A stretch of 64,000 nucleotides of DNA, taken from NCBI GenBank assembly GCA_041906305.1, contig JAYRJL010000004.1, positions 124,001 to 188,000 of the forward strand, given 5' to 3'. The translations under genes were made by a program, and so were the position numbers. The notes below the pieces were generated by a model. That model was not told where the DNA came from. It saw only the letters and a list, made by a program, of their open reading frames with translations, and made no database searches. Source of the DNA: SHVZ01 sp041906305 (lineage in GTDB: Bacteria; Pseudomonadota; Alphaproteobacteria; SHVZ01). Shown one piece after another: positions 42,678 to 53,451 of this stretch; position 1 is the first letter of the stretch, and every line of letters begins with the position of its first letter.

Positions 42678-43375
42678 AGCGTGCAGTCCGGATGGCGGCG
42701 GAGCGCGGTTGCCGGGCAGGCCTCGCCGATCGGATCCTTCAAGGTGCGATGCACCGCATCCCGCTTCATCGGCCCCGGCACGACGCAGAAGATCGTCTCG
42801 GCGCGGAGCAGGCGAGGGATCGTCAGGGTCAGGGCGGTCTTCGGCACCTCGTCGATGCTCTTGAAGCCGCCGTCCTCCGCCTGCTGCTGGCGGCAGATCG
42901 GGTCCAGCTCGATGATCTTCACGTCGACCGGATCCTTGAAGTCGGCGACCGGCGGGTCGTTGAAGGCGAGGTGGCCGTTTACCCCGATGCCGCAGCAGAC
43001 GATGTCGATCGGCGCCTCGTCGAGGAGCCGCGTGTAGTCGCGGATGCAATCCTGCCCGTCGGCGGTCGGCTTCATCAGATGGACGGTGCCGACCCGCACG
43101 CGATCGAACAGCACGCGTTTGAGCCACGGACCGAAGCGCTGCGGCGCGTCCTCGGGCAGCGTGTGATACTCGTCCATGTGGAAGGCAGTGACCTTCGACC
43201 AGTCGATGCCGGGCTGTCCCGACAGCGCGTCCAGCATCTCCTTCTGGCTGGGTGCCGAGGCGAAGATCATGCGGACGCCGCCCTTGGCGTCGATCGCCGC
43301 CCGCATCGCACGGGCGACGGCAATGGCGGCGGCAGCGCCCATCTCGTCGCGGGTCGCATATCGACGGACGTCCAT
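42644..43375 (-). CDS. nagB: Glucosamine-6-phosphate deaminase
   Basis: Converts glucosamine-6-phosphate to fructose-6-phosphate and ammonia. The start at ATG 43375 has GAGGAG upstream and gives 243 residues, close to other NagB proteins; upstream codons in the same frame look non-homologous. Conserved segments are FHMDEYHTLP near residue 72, the GIGVNGHLAFNDPP active-site loop near 133 and KTALTLTIPRLL. No nagA or transporter is nearby. Its 3' end overlaps the cobalamin-binding gene by 34 bases. Confidence 0.9.
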   Translation of the reverse strand: MDVRRYATRDEMGAAAAIAVARAMRAAIDAKGGVRMIFASAPSQKEMLDALSGQPGIDWSKVTAFHMDEYHTLPEDAPQRFGPWLKRVLFDRVRVGTVHLMKPTADGQDCIRDYTRLLDEAPIDIVCCGIGVNGHLAFNDPPVADFKDPVDVKIIELDPICRQQQAEDGGFKSIDEVPKTALTLTIPRLLRAETIFCVVPGPMKRDAVHRTLKDPIGEACPATALRRHPDCTLYVDADSLPQA

Positions 43376-43554
43376 CCCAGGCTCCTCAGGCGCGAATCCG
43401 GCCCAACCTCTGGCATGGGGTGCTGCTTCACCGCAATCCCCGGAAGAGCGCGGCGAATTTACCATGGCACCTCAAGGACAGTTGCGCGCCTCGCCACCCG
43501 GGGTAGACTTTCCTTCATGCAAGCGCGGGGCGTATCTGGCCGAGGGCGGCCGCA

Positions 43555-44568
43555 ATGACCTCGGTGGATTCCGATCTCCGGCCGCAGTCGCGCCGCCAAG
43601 GTGCCGGCCGCAGGCAGGCCCCGGCCTTTGCCGCGCTCGATCTCGGCACCAACAACTGCCGGCTGTTGGTTGCGACGCCGACCCCGGGCGGCTTCCGGGT
43701 GGTCGATGCCTTTTCGCGGATCGTGCGACTCGGCGAAGGCGTGAGCCTCAGCGGCGTGCTGTCCGAGGCGGCAATGGATCGCACCATCGACGCGCTCAAG
43801 GTCTGCGCCGCCAAGATCCGCCGCCAGAGCGTCGCCCGGGCCCGCACGGTGGCGACCGAGGCCTGCCGGCGGGCGATGAACTGCCAGGACTTCGTCGAGC
43901 GGACCCGGCAGGCGACCGGGCTCGACCTCGAAATCATTTCCTCCGGCGAGGAGGCGCGCCTGTCGCTTGCCGGTTGCGCCCCGCTGCTCGACCCGTCCAA
44001 GCCCTGGGCGCTGGTCTTCGACATCGGCGGCGGCTCGACCGAGCTTTCCTGGGCGCGCATCGAAGAGGGCCGCCCGGTCGTCGAGGGGTGCGTCTCGTTG
44101 CCTCTGGGCGTCGTCACCCTGGGCGAGCGGTTCCCGCCTGGCGTCGGCAACGCCTATTCCGACATGGTCGCCGAAGTCAGGGCGATGCTGGAGCCCTTCG
44201 ACGCCGAGCACCGGATCTCGGAGGTCGTGGCCGAGGGCGGCGTGCAGATGCTGGGCTCGTCCGGTACCGTCACCACGCTCGCCGGCGTGCATCTCGACCT
44301 GCCGCGCTACGACCGCAACCGGGTCGACGGCTTCCTTCTGGGGTTCGAGGCGATCGACGAGGTCACGCGGAGGATCGCGGCGATGCATGTCTCCGACCGC
44401 GAGCGCCATCCCTGCATCGGCCGTGAGCGGGCCGACCTGGTGCTCGCCGGCTGCGCGATCCTGGAGGCGGTCTGCCGGCGCTGGCCGGTCGGCAGCGTGC
44501 GTGTCGCCGACCGTGGCGTGCGCGAGGGCATCCTGCTCGCGCTCATGGCGGAGGCGGGACGGGCGTGA
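43555..44568 (+). CDS. Exopolyphosphatase/guanosine pentaphosphatase family protein
   Basis: An ASKHA-fold phosphatase of 337 residues. ALDLGTNNCRLLVA near residue 28 (phosphate loop), the VATEACRRA segment near 100 and VFDIGGGSTELSW near 158 are hallmark motifs. It has only the two N-terminal domains, so it is shorter than full-length E. coli Ppx. The family removes phosphate from polyphosphate or pppGpp; substrate preference cannot be told. Overlaps rlmE by 4 bases (GTGA), a pairing common in alphaproteobacteria. Confidence 0.9.
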   Translation: MTSVDSDLRPQSRRQGAGRRQAPAFAALDLGTNNCRLLVATPTPGGFRVVDAFSRIVRLGEGVSLSGVLSEAAMDRTIDALKVCAAKIRRQSVARARTVATEACRRAMNCQDFVERTRQATGLDLEIISSGEEARLSLAGCAPLLDPSKPWALVFDIGGGSTELSWARIEEGRPVVEGCVSLPLGVVTLGERFPPGVGNAYSDMVAEVRAMLEPFDAEHRISEVVAEGGVQMLGSSGTVTTLAGVHLDLPRYDRNRVDGFLLGFEAIDEVTRRIAAMHVSDRERHPCIGRERADLVLAGCAILEAVCRRWPVGSVRVADRGVREGILLALMAEAGRA

Positions 44569-45236
44569 GCGATTTCGGCGGCCGCCGGCAGAAGGCGGTA
44601 AAGGTCAAGACGGCCAAGAGTCGGTCGACCTCCTCCCAGAAATGGCTGGCGCGCCAGCTCAACGACCCCTACGTCGCCGAGGCGAAGCGCCAGGGCTTCC
44701 GCTCGCGGGCCGCCTTCAAGCTGGCCGACCTCGACAAGCGCTTCCACCTCCTGAAGAAGGGCGCGCGGGTGCTCGACCTCGGGGCCGCGCCTGGCGGCTG
44801 GACCCAGGTCGCGGTCGAGAAGGCCGGCGAGGGCAAGGTCCTCGGAGTCGACATCCTGGAGATGACGCCGATCCCCGGGGCCGAGGTCATGCAGCTCGAC
44901 TTCCTCGATTCGGCGGCACCTGAGAGGATCCGGGCGGCTTTGGGCGGTCCGGTCGACGTGGTTCTCTCCGACATGGCGGCGCCGACCACCGGCCATGGCC
45001 AGACAGACCACATTCGGACTGTGGGATTGGCGGAGGCCGCCCTGGACTTCGCGCTCGAGGTCCTGGCCCCCGGCGGAAGCTTCGTCTGCAAGGTTTTCCA
45101 GGGCGGGGCGGAGAAGGGGATGATGGCGACGCTCAAGCAGCGCTTCGCCCATGTCCGGCACGCCAAGCCGCCGTCTTCCCGTAAGGAGAGCCCGGAAACC
45201 TACCTGGTCGCCCAGGGATTCCGCGACGCCCCTTGA
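44565..45236 (+). CDS. rlmE: 23S rRNA (uridine-2'-O-)-methyltransferase
   Basis: RrmJ/FtsJ family enzyme (223 residues, E. coli 209) that methylates the 2'-O of U2552 in 23S rRNA. GTG 44565 overlaps the ppx/gppA stop. Motifs: the SAM-binding DLGAAPGGWTQVA near residue 69, the catalytic SDMAAPTTGHGQTDHIRT near 135 and CKVFQGG near 176. The Lys-Asp-Lys-Glu catalytic set (in SRAAFKLADL, SDMAAP, CKVFQG and YLVAQG surroundings) appears intact. Confidence 0.94.
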   Translation: MSDFGGRRQKAVKVKTAKSRSTSSQKWLARQLNDPYVAEAKRQGFRSRAAFKLADLDKRFHLLKKGARVLDLGAAPGGWTQVAVEKAGEGKVLGVDILEMTPIPGAEVMQLDFLDSAAPERIRAALGGPVDVVLSDMAAPTTGHGQTDHIRTVGLAEAALDFALEVLAPGGSFVCKVFQGGAEKGMMATLKQRFAHVRHAKPPSSRKESPETYLVAQGFRDAP

Positions 45237-45261
45237 GCAAGTTTATTTCCCGTGGTACTAG
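45233..45261 (+). promoter_or_regulatory. Putative sigma70-type promoter for guaB
   Basis: TTGAGC (45233-45238), 17-base spacer, TACTAG (45256-45261); each hexamer matches the consensus at 4 of 6 positions. The expected start is near 45268, about 20 bases before the guaB ATG. The -35 element overlaps the rlmE stop. Confidence 0.45.
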
Positions 45262-45288
45262 GCGCCGCCTTAGCGGAAAGGAGCCTGT

Positions 45289-46752
45289 ATGCACATCCGC
45301 GAGGCGCTCACCTTCGACGATGTTCTTCTTGTGCCTGCGGCGAGCTCGGTCCTGCCGGGCCAGGTCGACACCCGCACCCGGCTGACCCGCGGCATCGAGC
45401 TCGGCATCCCGCTGATCTCGGCGGCGATGGACACCGTGACCGAGAGCCGGCTGGCGATCGCGATGGCCCAGCTCGGCGGCCTCGGCGTGATCCACAAGAA
45501 CCTCGACCCCGTCCGCCAGGCCCAGGAAGTCCGGGCGGTGAAGAAGTTCGAGAGCGGCATGGTGGTGAACCCGATCACCATCCATCCCGACCAGACGCTC
45601 GCGGACGCCCTGCAGATCATGCTTCAGAACAAGATCTCCGGCATCCCGGTGGTCGAGCAGAAGACCCGCAAGCTGGTCGGCATCCTCACTAACCGCGACG
45701 TCCGCTTCGCCACCGACACCAGCCAGCCGGTGCACGAGCTGATGACCAAGGACAGGCTGGTCACGGTCAAGGAAGGCGTCGACCGCGCGCAGGCGAAGCA
45801 GCTCCTCCACAAGCACCGGATCGAGAAGCTGCTGGTCGTCGACGAGGAGTTCCGCTGCGTCGGCCTCATCACCGTCAAGGACATGGAGAAGGCTGCCCTC
45901 CATCCGAACGCGACGAAGGACGACCAAGGACGTCTGCGCGTAGGCGCAGCAACCGGCGTCGGCGCCGACGGCATGACGCGGACGGAGAAGCTGCTGGAGG
46001 CCGAGTGCGACGTGATCGTCGTCGACACCGCGCACGGCCATTCGGCCGGCGTGATCGGAGCGGTCAAGAGCCTCCGGAAGCTCGCCAACTCGGCGCAGAT
46101 CATCGCCGGCAACATCGCGACCGCCGATGCCGCCAAGGCGCTGATCGACGCCGGCGCGGATGCGATCAAGGTCGGCATCGGCCCGGGCTCGATCTGCACC
46201 ACGCGCATCGTCGCCGGCGTCGGCGTGCCGCAGCTGACCGCGATCATGGATACGGCCGAGGTCTGTCGGCGCAACAACGTGCCGTGCATCTCCGACGGCG
46301 GCATCAAGCAGTCGGGCGACCTTGCCAAGGCGATCGCCGCCGGAGCGGATGCGGCGATGGTCGGCGGCATGCTCGCCGGCACCGACGAGGCGCCGGGCGA
46401 GGTCTACCTCTACCAGGGCCGCTCCTATAAATCGTATCGCGGCATGGGCTCCGTCGGCGCCATGGCGCGCGGATCGGCCGACCGCTACTTCCAGCAGGAA
46501 GTGCAGGACAGCCTCAAGCTGGTGCCCGAAGGCGTCGAAGGCCAGGTGCCCTACAAGGGACCGGTCGGCGCGGTCGTGCACCAGGTGATCGGCGGCCTCA
46601 AGGCGGCGATGGGCTACACCGGCAAGGCTACCCTGGCCGAGATGCGGGGCGGCTGCGACTTCGTGAAGATCACGGGCTCGGGCCTCCGCGAGAGCCACGT
46701 CCACGACATCTCGATCGTCCGCGAGGCGCCCAACTACCGGCGCGATCTCTAG
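45289..46752 (+). CDS. guaB: Inosine-5'-monophosphate dehydrogenase
   Basis: Oxidises IMP to XMP, the committed step of GMP synthesis. 487 residues. The N-terminal TIM-barrel half includes FDDVLLVPAASSVLPG; the inserted CBS pair spans roughly residues 95-210 (NKISGIPVVEQ, KHRIEKLLVVDE); the catalytic loop is GIGPGSICTTRIVAGVGVPQ near 300, with Cys about 304. GGAAAGGAGCC is a strong ribosome site. guaA lies 2.9 kb downstream on the same strand. Confidence 0.97.
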   Translation: MHIREALTFDDVLLVPAASSVLPGQVDTRTRLTRGIELGIPLISAAMDTVTESRLAIAMAQLGGLGVIHKNLDPVRQAQEVRAVKKFESGMVVNPITIHPDQTLADALQIMLQNKISGIPVVEQKTRKLVGILTNRDVRFATDTSQPVHELMTKDRLVTVKEGVDRAQAKQLLHKHRIEKLLVVDEEFRCVGLITVKDMEKAALHPNATKDDQGRLRVGAATGVGADGMTRTEKLLEAECDVIVVDTAHGHSAGVIGAVKSLRKLANSAQIIAGNIATADAAKALIDAGADAIKVGIGPGSICTTRIVAGVGVPQLTAIMDTAEVCRRNNVPCISDGGIKQSGDLAKAIAAGADAAMVGGMLAGTDEAPGEVYLYQGRSYKSYRGMGSVGAMARGSADRYFQQEVQDSLKLVPEGVEGQVPYKGPVGAVVHQVIGGLKAAMGYTGKATLAEMRGGCDFVKITGSGLRESHVHDISIVREAPNYRRDL

Positions 46753-46761
46753 AGGACCAGC

Positions 46762-48063
46762 GTGACGCCGTCCGCCCGCCTCGCCGCTGCCATCGAGGCG
46801 CTCGGTGCCATTGGTGCCGACGCAGCGCCGCCGGCGGACCGCGTCCTCGACCGCTACTTCCGCGACCGGCGCTACATCGGATCGAAGGATCGCCAGGCGA
46901 TCGCCGAGCGCGTGTTTGGCGTGCTGCGCCGGCGCGCGCGGCTGGACTGGCATCTGCGCGAGTCCGGATACCGCGACGTGCTGGACGCGCGCCGCCGCGT
47001 GCTCGCCGACGTGATCGTCGCCGACGGCCGCTCGCTCGATGCGGTCGACCAGCTCTTCGCCGCCGGACCGCACGCGACCGGCAAGCTCTCGCATCGCGAG
47101 CAGGAGCTGGCGGAGAAGCTCGCCGGGCGCACGCTGGATGCACCCGACGCGCCGCCGGAAGCGCCTTACTGGCTCGCCGAGAAGCTGCGTGCGCTTTACG
47201 GCGAGCGCTTCGGCGCGGAGATGGCGGCCCTCAACCTGACAGCGCCGTTCGACCTGCGCACGAACCTGCTGAAGGCCAAGGACCGCGACGAGGCCTTGGC
47301 CGCCTTGAAGGCCGAGGGCATCGAGGCCGAGCCGACGAAGCTTTCGCAGCTGGGCCTGCGCCTGCCGTCCAGGAAGCCGATCGAGCACTGGACCGCGTTC
47401 CGCCAGGGCCAGGTCGAGGTCCAGGACGAGGGCTCGCAGATCGTGGCGTTGCTGGTCGACGCGAAGCCCGGCATGAAGGTCGTCGACTACTGCGCCGGTG
47501 CCGGCGGCAAGACGCTGGCGCTCGCGGCGGCGATGAACAACACGGGCCGTCTCGTCGCCTGCGACACGTCCGAGGGGCGCCTCGACCGCTCGCGCGTGCG
47601 CTTGAAGCGCGCCGGCGTGCACAATGCCGAGACGCATCTGCTGGCGCCGGGTGACAAATGGGCGAAGCGCCAGGCCGGCGGCTTCGACCGCGTGCTGGTC
47701 GACGCGCCCTGCAGCGGCTCCGGCACCTGGCGGCGCAACCCCGATGCGCGCTGGCGCTACGGGCCCGACGACATCGATGGCCTGGTCGCCGAGCAGAAGC
47801 AGATCCTCGACCGCGCGGCGAAGCTGGTGAAATCAGGCGGCCGCCTTATCTACGCGACCTGCGCGCTGCTCAAGGAAGAGAACGAGGACCAGGTCGCGGC
47901 CTTCCTCGAGAGCCATCCCGGGTTCAGGCAGATCCCGGTCGCCGAGATCTGGCCGGGCACGATCGGCGGCACGGTGCCGACGACCGATCCTGCGCTGCGC
48001 CTCTCGCCGGCGAGCCACGGCACCGACGGCTTCTTCGTCGCGGTGATGGAGAAGGCGTCGTGA
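46762..48063 (+). CDS. RsmB-family rRNA cytosine-C5 methyltransferase
   Basis: SAM-dependent RNA methyltransferase of the NOL1/NOP2/Sun family, 433 residues. It starts at GTG 46762, 9 bases after guaB. A NusB-like N-terminal helical part occupies residues ~1-130. The catalytic domain has VVDYCAGAGGKTLALAAA near 242, DAPCSGSGTWRRNPD near 315 (cysteine of motif IV) and YATCALLKEEN near 370 (catalytic cysteine). 16S rRNA C967 is the substrate in E. coli; here not proven. Its stop overlaps the next start. Confidence 0.92.
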   Translation: MTPSARLAAAIEALGAIGADAAPPADRVLDRYFRDRRYIGSKDRQAIAERVFGVLRRRARLDWHLRESGYRDVLDARRRVLADVIVADGRSLDAVDQLFAAGPHATGKLSHREQELAEKLAGRTLDAPDAPPEAPYWLAEKLRALYGERFGAEMAALNLTAPFDLRTNLLKAKDRDEALAALKAEGIEAEPTKLSQLGLRLPSRKPIEHWTAFRQGQVEVQDEGSQIVALLVDAKPGMKVVDYCAGAGGKTLALAAAMNNTGRLVACDTSEGRLDRSRVRLKRAGVHNAETHLLAPGDKWAKRQAGGFDRVLVDAPCSGSGTWRRNPDARWRYGPDDIDGLVAEQKQILDRAAKLVKSGGRLIYATCALLKEENEDQVAAFLESHPGFRQIPVAEIWPGTIGGTVPTTDPALRLSPASHGTDGFFVAVMEKAS

Positions 48064-48596
48064 GCGTCTCGATCCGCGACGCCGTGCCCGAGGACGCGCC
48101 TGATATCGCGCATGTGCATGTCGAGGGATGGCGCAGCACCTATCGCGGCCTGTTCCCGGACGATTTCCTCGACGGTCTCGACGAGGCGGCGCGCGCGACC
48201 TACTGGCGGGGAAACCTGCCGGCGCGCGACGGACGCCACACGCTGGTCGCGCTCGACGACGCGGCGGTGGTCGGCTTCGCCTCGGGCGGCCCGGACCGTG
48301 GCAGCCACGGGTTCGAGGCCGAGGTCTACGCGATCTATCTGCTGTCGCAGGCGCGTCGCCGCGGCACCGGCCGGCGGCTGATGGCGCGCATGTTCGGCCG
48401 CTTCGCCGAGGACCGCCGGCGTTCCGCGCATCTCTGGGTGCATGAGGGCAACGTCGCCGGCGAGGCGTTCTACGCGAAGCTCGGGGGCAAGCCCGGCGCC
48501 CGCGAAAATCACGAGCGGCCGGCGCCGCATACCGGCGTCTCCTATGGCTGGGACGAGGCCGGGATCGCGCGCGTCGCGGCGATGGACGCGGCATGA
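48060..48596 (+). CDS. GNAT-family N-acetyltransferase
   Basis: A 178-residue acetyltransferase starting at GTG 48060, overlapping the previous stop (GTGA). The fold is clear: a first helix region with HVHVEGWRSTYRGLFP near residue 17, EVYAIYLLSQARRRGTGRRL near residue 91 with the acetyl-CoA loop RRGTG, and AFYAKLGG near 135. Residues of the substrate site are not diagnostic. Its stop overlaps the start of the next, larger GNAT gene. Confidence 0.9.
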   Translation: MSVSIRDAVPEDAPDIAHVHVEGWRSTYRGLFPDDFLDGLDEAARATYWRGNLPARDGRHTLVALDDAAVVGFASGGPDRGSHGFEAEVYAIYLLSQARRRGTGRRLMARMFGRFAEDRRRSAHLWVHEGNVAGEAFYAKLGGKPGARENHERPAPHTGVSYGWDEAGIARVAAMDAA

Positions 48597-49665
48597 CCGA
48601 CGGCGCCGGCATCGACTACAAGGTCCGACCGGCGACGGCGGACGACGCCGAGGCGGCGGCCAAGATCCAGCTCGATGGCTGGCGCACGGCCTACCGCGAC
48701 ATCTTCCCGGCGAGCGTGCTGGCCGACGCCGACCTGGGCCAGATGGCGGAGAAGTGGCGCCAGCGCCTCGTCGCCGGCTTCGCGTATGTGGCGGTGGTGG
48801 GGTCGGAACCGATCGGCGTGATCGCGGGCGGCCCGCCGCGCGGCGAGGAGACGGCGGCCGAGGCCGAGGTCTACTCGCTCTACGTCGTCTCGTGGTGGCG
48901 CGGCCGCGGCGTCGGCGAGGCGCTGATGGGCGCGGCCTTCGCCGGGCTCGGCAGCAGGCGCGTCGGCCTCTGGACACTGACCGACAACACCGACGGGCGG
49001 CGCTTCTTCTCGCGCCTCGGCGGCTCGGAAGTCGCGACCCTGGAGCGGCCGTCGATCGGCGGGATCGTCAAGCCGTCGACCCTCTATGTCTGGGCGGACG
49101 CCGCCGCCTCGGCCGCGTCCTGGAGCGAGCGGCGCCACACGGTCGAGATCCGTCACGCCGAGTTCGAGGACGCCGCCGGCATCGCCCGCGTGCAGATCGA
49201 CACCTGGCGCGCCTCCTATCAGCGGATCATGCCGCCGCGGCTCCTCGCCGACATGAGCGACATCCGCATCTCCGCCTTCTGGGCGCAGGTGATCGCCGAG
49301 GCCCAGGGCCTGAGCTTCTGCTTCGTCGCGGCGGCGGGCGAGCGCGTGGTCGGCTTCGCCTCCGGCGGCCCGCGCCAGCACACCGACGACACCACGCGCG
49401 GCGAGGTCTATGCGCTCTACGTGCTGCCCGAGTTCCAGGGCCGCGGCGTCGGCCGCCGGCTCGTCCACACCGCGTTCGAGCGCATGCTCGAGCTCGGCAT
49501 GAAGGAAGGGCGGATCTGGACCTTGCGCGAGAACGCGCCGGCCCGCGCCTTCTACGCCCGTATCGGCGGCACCCAGACCGACAACGGCTACAACGACATC
49601 GGCGGTATCAGATATCCGGAGGTGGCCTTCGACTGGCCCGATCTCCGGCGCTGGAAGGAAAATCG

Positions 49666-49669
<4 letters not shown>
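48593..49669 (+). CDS. Double-domain GNAT N-acetyltransferase
   Basis: A 358-residue protein with two tandem GNAT domains. Domain 1 (about 10-165) has EAEVYSLYVVSWWRGRGVGE and RRFFSRLGG. Domain 2 (about 180-335) has EVYALYVLPEFQGRGVGRRL and AFYARIGGTQTDN. Each carries its own acetyl-CoA loop (RGRGVG, QGRGVG). Both domains share the IQ-DGWR/-DTWRASYQ region with the gene just upstream, so the three domains appear to be a local triplication. Its stop overlaps the guaA start (ATGA). Confidence 0.92.
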
Positions 49670-51213
<1,544 letters not shown>

Positions 51214-51217
51214 GGCC

Positions 51218-51550
51218 GTGATTCAAGCGGGAGCGGTCTTCAAAGACAACCTTCAGAAGCTGCCGTCGATCGACGGCGTGCGGCGCATCGACCTGATCGA
51301 CGGCAGCGGCGCCGTCGTCGCCAGCATCGAGAACCAGCCGGGCAAGCAGGGCTCGCTCGCAGTCTATCAGTATCTCAAGCAGGCCTTCGGCACGCTGGAC
51401 GCCAAGGCGGCCGAGCACGGCCTGGCCGTCTTCGCCGAGCACACGGCAGACGCCCGCAACCGCCCGGGCGCGCATCCCAACATCGATCGCCTGCTGGCGA
51501 TCGTGGCCGGTGGCGCGCCGCTGCGGATCGAGGTCATCCCCGCCGCGTGA
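51218..51550 (+). CDS. DUF2322-like protein, 110 aa
   Basis: Small cytoplasmic protein of unknown function. The start at GTG 51218 has GGGAGTGAGG before it, and the protein then reads VIQAGAVFKDNLQKLPSIDG, as in relatives. An upstream in-frame TTG inside guaA is possible but less likely. Conserved features include IDGSGAVVASIENQPGKQGS near residues 26-45, HGLAVFAEHTADAR near 68-80 and RPGAHPNIDRLL near 82-95. I recall this pattern as DUF2322. It follows guaA by 4 bases. Confidence 0.8.
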   Translation: MIQAGAVFKDNLQKLPSIDGVRRIDLIDGSGAVVASIENQPGKQGSLAVYQYLKQAFGTLDAKAAEHGLAVFAEHTADARNRPGAHPNIDRLLAIVAGGAPLRIEVIPAA

Positions 51551-51554
51551 CGTC

Positions 51555-51723
51555 GTACCCCCTCTCCCGCGCCCCTTTCTCCTCCTCCCCCGCGCGAAGC
51601 GTGGGGGAGGGTAGGGTGGGGGCCCGAGCGTAGCGAGGGTGTCCCCGCTACAAAGTCCGACCTTCGCTTCGCTCCGGCCCCCACCCCGACCCTCCCCCGC
51701 GTACGACGCGGGAGAGGGGGCAC
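51555..51723. repeat. Palindromic intergenic repeat, copy 2
   Basis: Outer ends GTACCCCCTCTCCCGCG and CGCGGGAGAGGGGGCAC are inverted copies, and the central arms contain GGGGGAGGGTAGGGTGGGGGCC and GGCCCCCACCCCGACCCTCC. Relative to copy 1 there is an extra pyrimidine-rich ~18-base insertion in the left arm (CCCCTTTCTCCTCCTCCC). It fills the gap between the DUF2322-like gene and the ABC-F gene. Confidence 0.9.
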
Positions 51724-51766
51724 GAGAGCTTCGGCGAAATCCCATCAGTCTCTTTAAGCAGCCCCC

Positions 51767-53395
51767 ATGATCCGCCTCGACAACATCTCCAAGCAGCACG
51801 GCCACCAGCTCCTCTTCATCGACGCCTCGATGGGCCTCCAGAAAGGCGAGAAGGCGGGGCTCGTCGGGCCCAACGGCGCCGGCAAGTCGACGCTCTTTCG
51901 GATGATCGCCGGCGAGGAGAAGCCGGACGACGGGCAGGTCTCGATCGATACCGGCATGACCATCGGCTACTTCAACCAGGATGTCGGCGAGATGTCGGGC
52001 CAGACCGCGGTTGCCGCGGTCATGGACGGCGTCGGCCCGGTGAGCCAGCTCGCGGCCGAGATGGCCGAGCTCGAGGCGGCGATGGTCGATCCCGAGCAGG
52101 CCGGTGACATGGACCGGATCGTCGAGCGCTACGGCGAGGTGCAGACGCGCTTCCAGGAGCTCGACGGCTATGCGCTGGAGGCCCGCGCGCGCGAGGTGCT
52201 GGCGGGGCTCAGCTTCAGCCAGGAGCGCATGGACGGCGATGTCGGCCTGCTCTCCGGCGGCTGGAAGATGCGCGTGGCACTCGCCCGCATCCTGCTGATG
52301 CGCCCCGACGGCATGCTGCTGGACGAGCCCAGCAACCATCTCGACCTCGAAAGCCTGATCTGGCTCGAAGCCTTCCTCAAGAACTACGACGGCGCGCTGC
52401 TGATGACCTCGCACGACCGCGAGTTCATGAACCGGATCGTCGGCAAGATCGTCGAGATCGACGGCGGCTCGCTCACCACGTACTCGGGCAACTACGATTT
52501 CTACGACCAGCAGCGGGCGCTGAACGAGGCGCAGCGCCAGGCGCAGTTCGAGCGCCAGCAGGCGATGCTCGCCAAGGAGATCAAGTTCATCGAGCGGTTC
52601 AAGGCGCGGGCATCCCATGCCGCCCAGGTGCAGAGCCGCGTGAAGAAGCTCGACAAGATCGAGCGCGTGGAGCCGCCGCGCCGCCGCCAGTCGGTGCAGT
52701 TCGAGTTCCGCTCGCCGCCGCGCTCGGGCGACGACGTGGCGGGCTTCAAGGGCGTGCACAAGGCCTATGGCGCCCACGCGATCTATTCAGGCCTCGACCT
52801 GCAGGTGCGCCGGAAGGAACGCTGGTGCGTGCTCGGCGCCAATGGCGCGGGGAAGTCCACCTTGCTTAAGCTCGCGGTCGGCGAGATCGCACCGGACCAG
52901 GGCACGGTGGGCTTGGGCGCCGCGGTGAAGATGGGCTACTTCGCCCAGCACTCCATGGACCTGCTGGACGGCGACGACACGGTGTTCGAAAGCCTCGACA
53001 AGTCGTTCCCGCTGGCCGGCACCGGCACGCTGCGTACGCTCGCCGGCTGCTTCGGCTTCTCCGGCGACGACATCGAGAAACCCTGCCGCGTGCTCTCCGG
53101 CGGCGAGAAGGCGCGGCTGGTCATGGCCAAGATGCTGTTCGACCCGCCGAACTTCCTGGTGCTCGACGAGCCGACGAACCACCTCGACATGGCGACGAAG
53201 GAGATGCTGGTCGCAGCCCTCGCGGAGTTCGAAGGCACCATGCTGTTCGTCTCCCACGACCGCCACTTCCTGGCGAAGCTCTCGAACCGCGTGCTGGAGC
53301 TGACGCCGGACGGCGTGCACCAGTTCAGCGGCGGGTATACCGAGTACGTGGCACGGACGGGGCAGGAGGCGCCGGGACTGCGTCCGGATGGCTGA
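51767..53395 (+). CDS. ABC-F family ATPase (ribosome-associated type)
   Basis: A 542-residue duplicated ATPase with no membrane domain. The first ATP-binding half has GPNGAGKSTLFRMI near residue 37, LSGGWKMRVALARILL near 165 and LLLDEPSNHLD. The linker of the ABC-F type (FYDQQRALNEAQRQAQFERQ and KARASHAAQVQSRVKK) is near 240-300. The second half has GANGAGKSTLLKL near 360, LSGGEKARLVMAK and LDEPTNHLD. Such proteins act on ribosomes in translation or antibiotic protection. Closest in layout to YbiT-like; subfamily not certain. Confidence 0.92.
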   Translation: MIRLDNISKQHGHQLLFIDASMGLQKGEKAGLVGPNGAGKSTLFRMIAGEEKPDDGQVSIDTGMTIGYFNQDVGEMSGQTAVAAVMDGVGPVSQLAAEMAELEAAMVDPEQAGDMDRIVERYGEVQTRFQELDGYALEARAREVLAGLSFSQERMDGDVGLLSGGWKMRVALARILLMRPDGMLLDEPSNHLDLESLIWLEAFLKNYDGALLMTSHDREFMNRIVGKIVEIDGGSLTTYSGNYDFYDQQRALNEAQRQAQFERQQAMLAKEIKFIERFKARASHAAQVQSRVKKLDKIERVEPPRRRQSVQFEFRSPPRSGDDVAGFKGVHKAYGAHAIYSGLDLQVRRKERWCVLGANGAGKSTLLKLAVGEIAPDQGTVGLGAAVKMGYFAQHSMDLLDGDDTVFESLDKSFPLAGTGTLRTLAGCFGFSGDDIEKPCRVLSGGEKARLVMAKMLFDPPNFLVLDEPTNHLDMATKEMLVAALAEFEGTMLFVSHDRHFLAKLSNRVLELTPDGVHQFSGGYTEYVARTGQEAPGLRPDG

Positions 53396-53451
53396 TGGGC
53401 GGTTGCTCTGTGATGCGCGAGGCCGACAACGGAAGCGAGACTGAAGCTGTC

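Noticed and set aside
45133..47637. An 834-codon minus-strand open frame opposite guaB and the RsmB-family gene
   Set aside because: Antisense of conserved genes, low-complexity translation, no domain motif. Treated as a shadow of high GC.
49200..49660. A TauE-like or transport role for the second GNAT domain
   Set aside because: It has a normal acetyl-CoA loop and no membrane helices.
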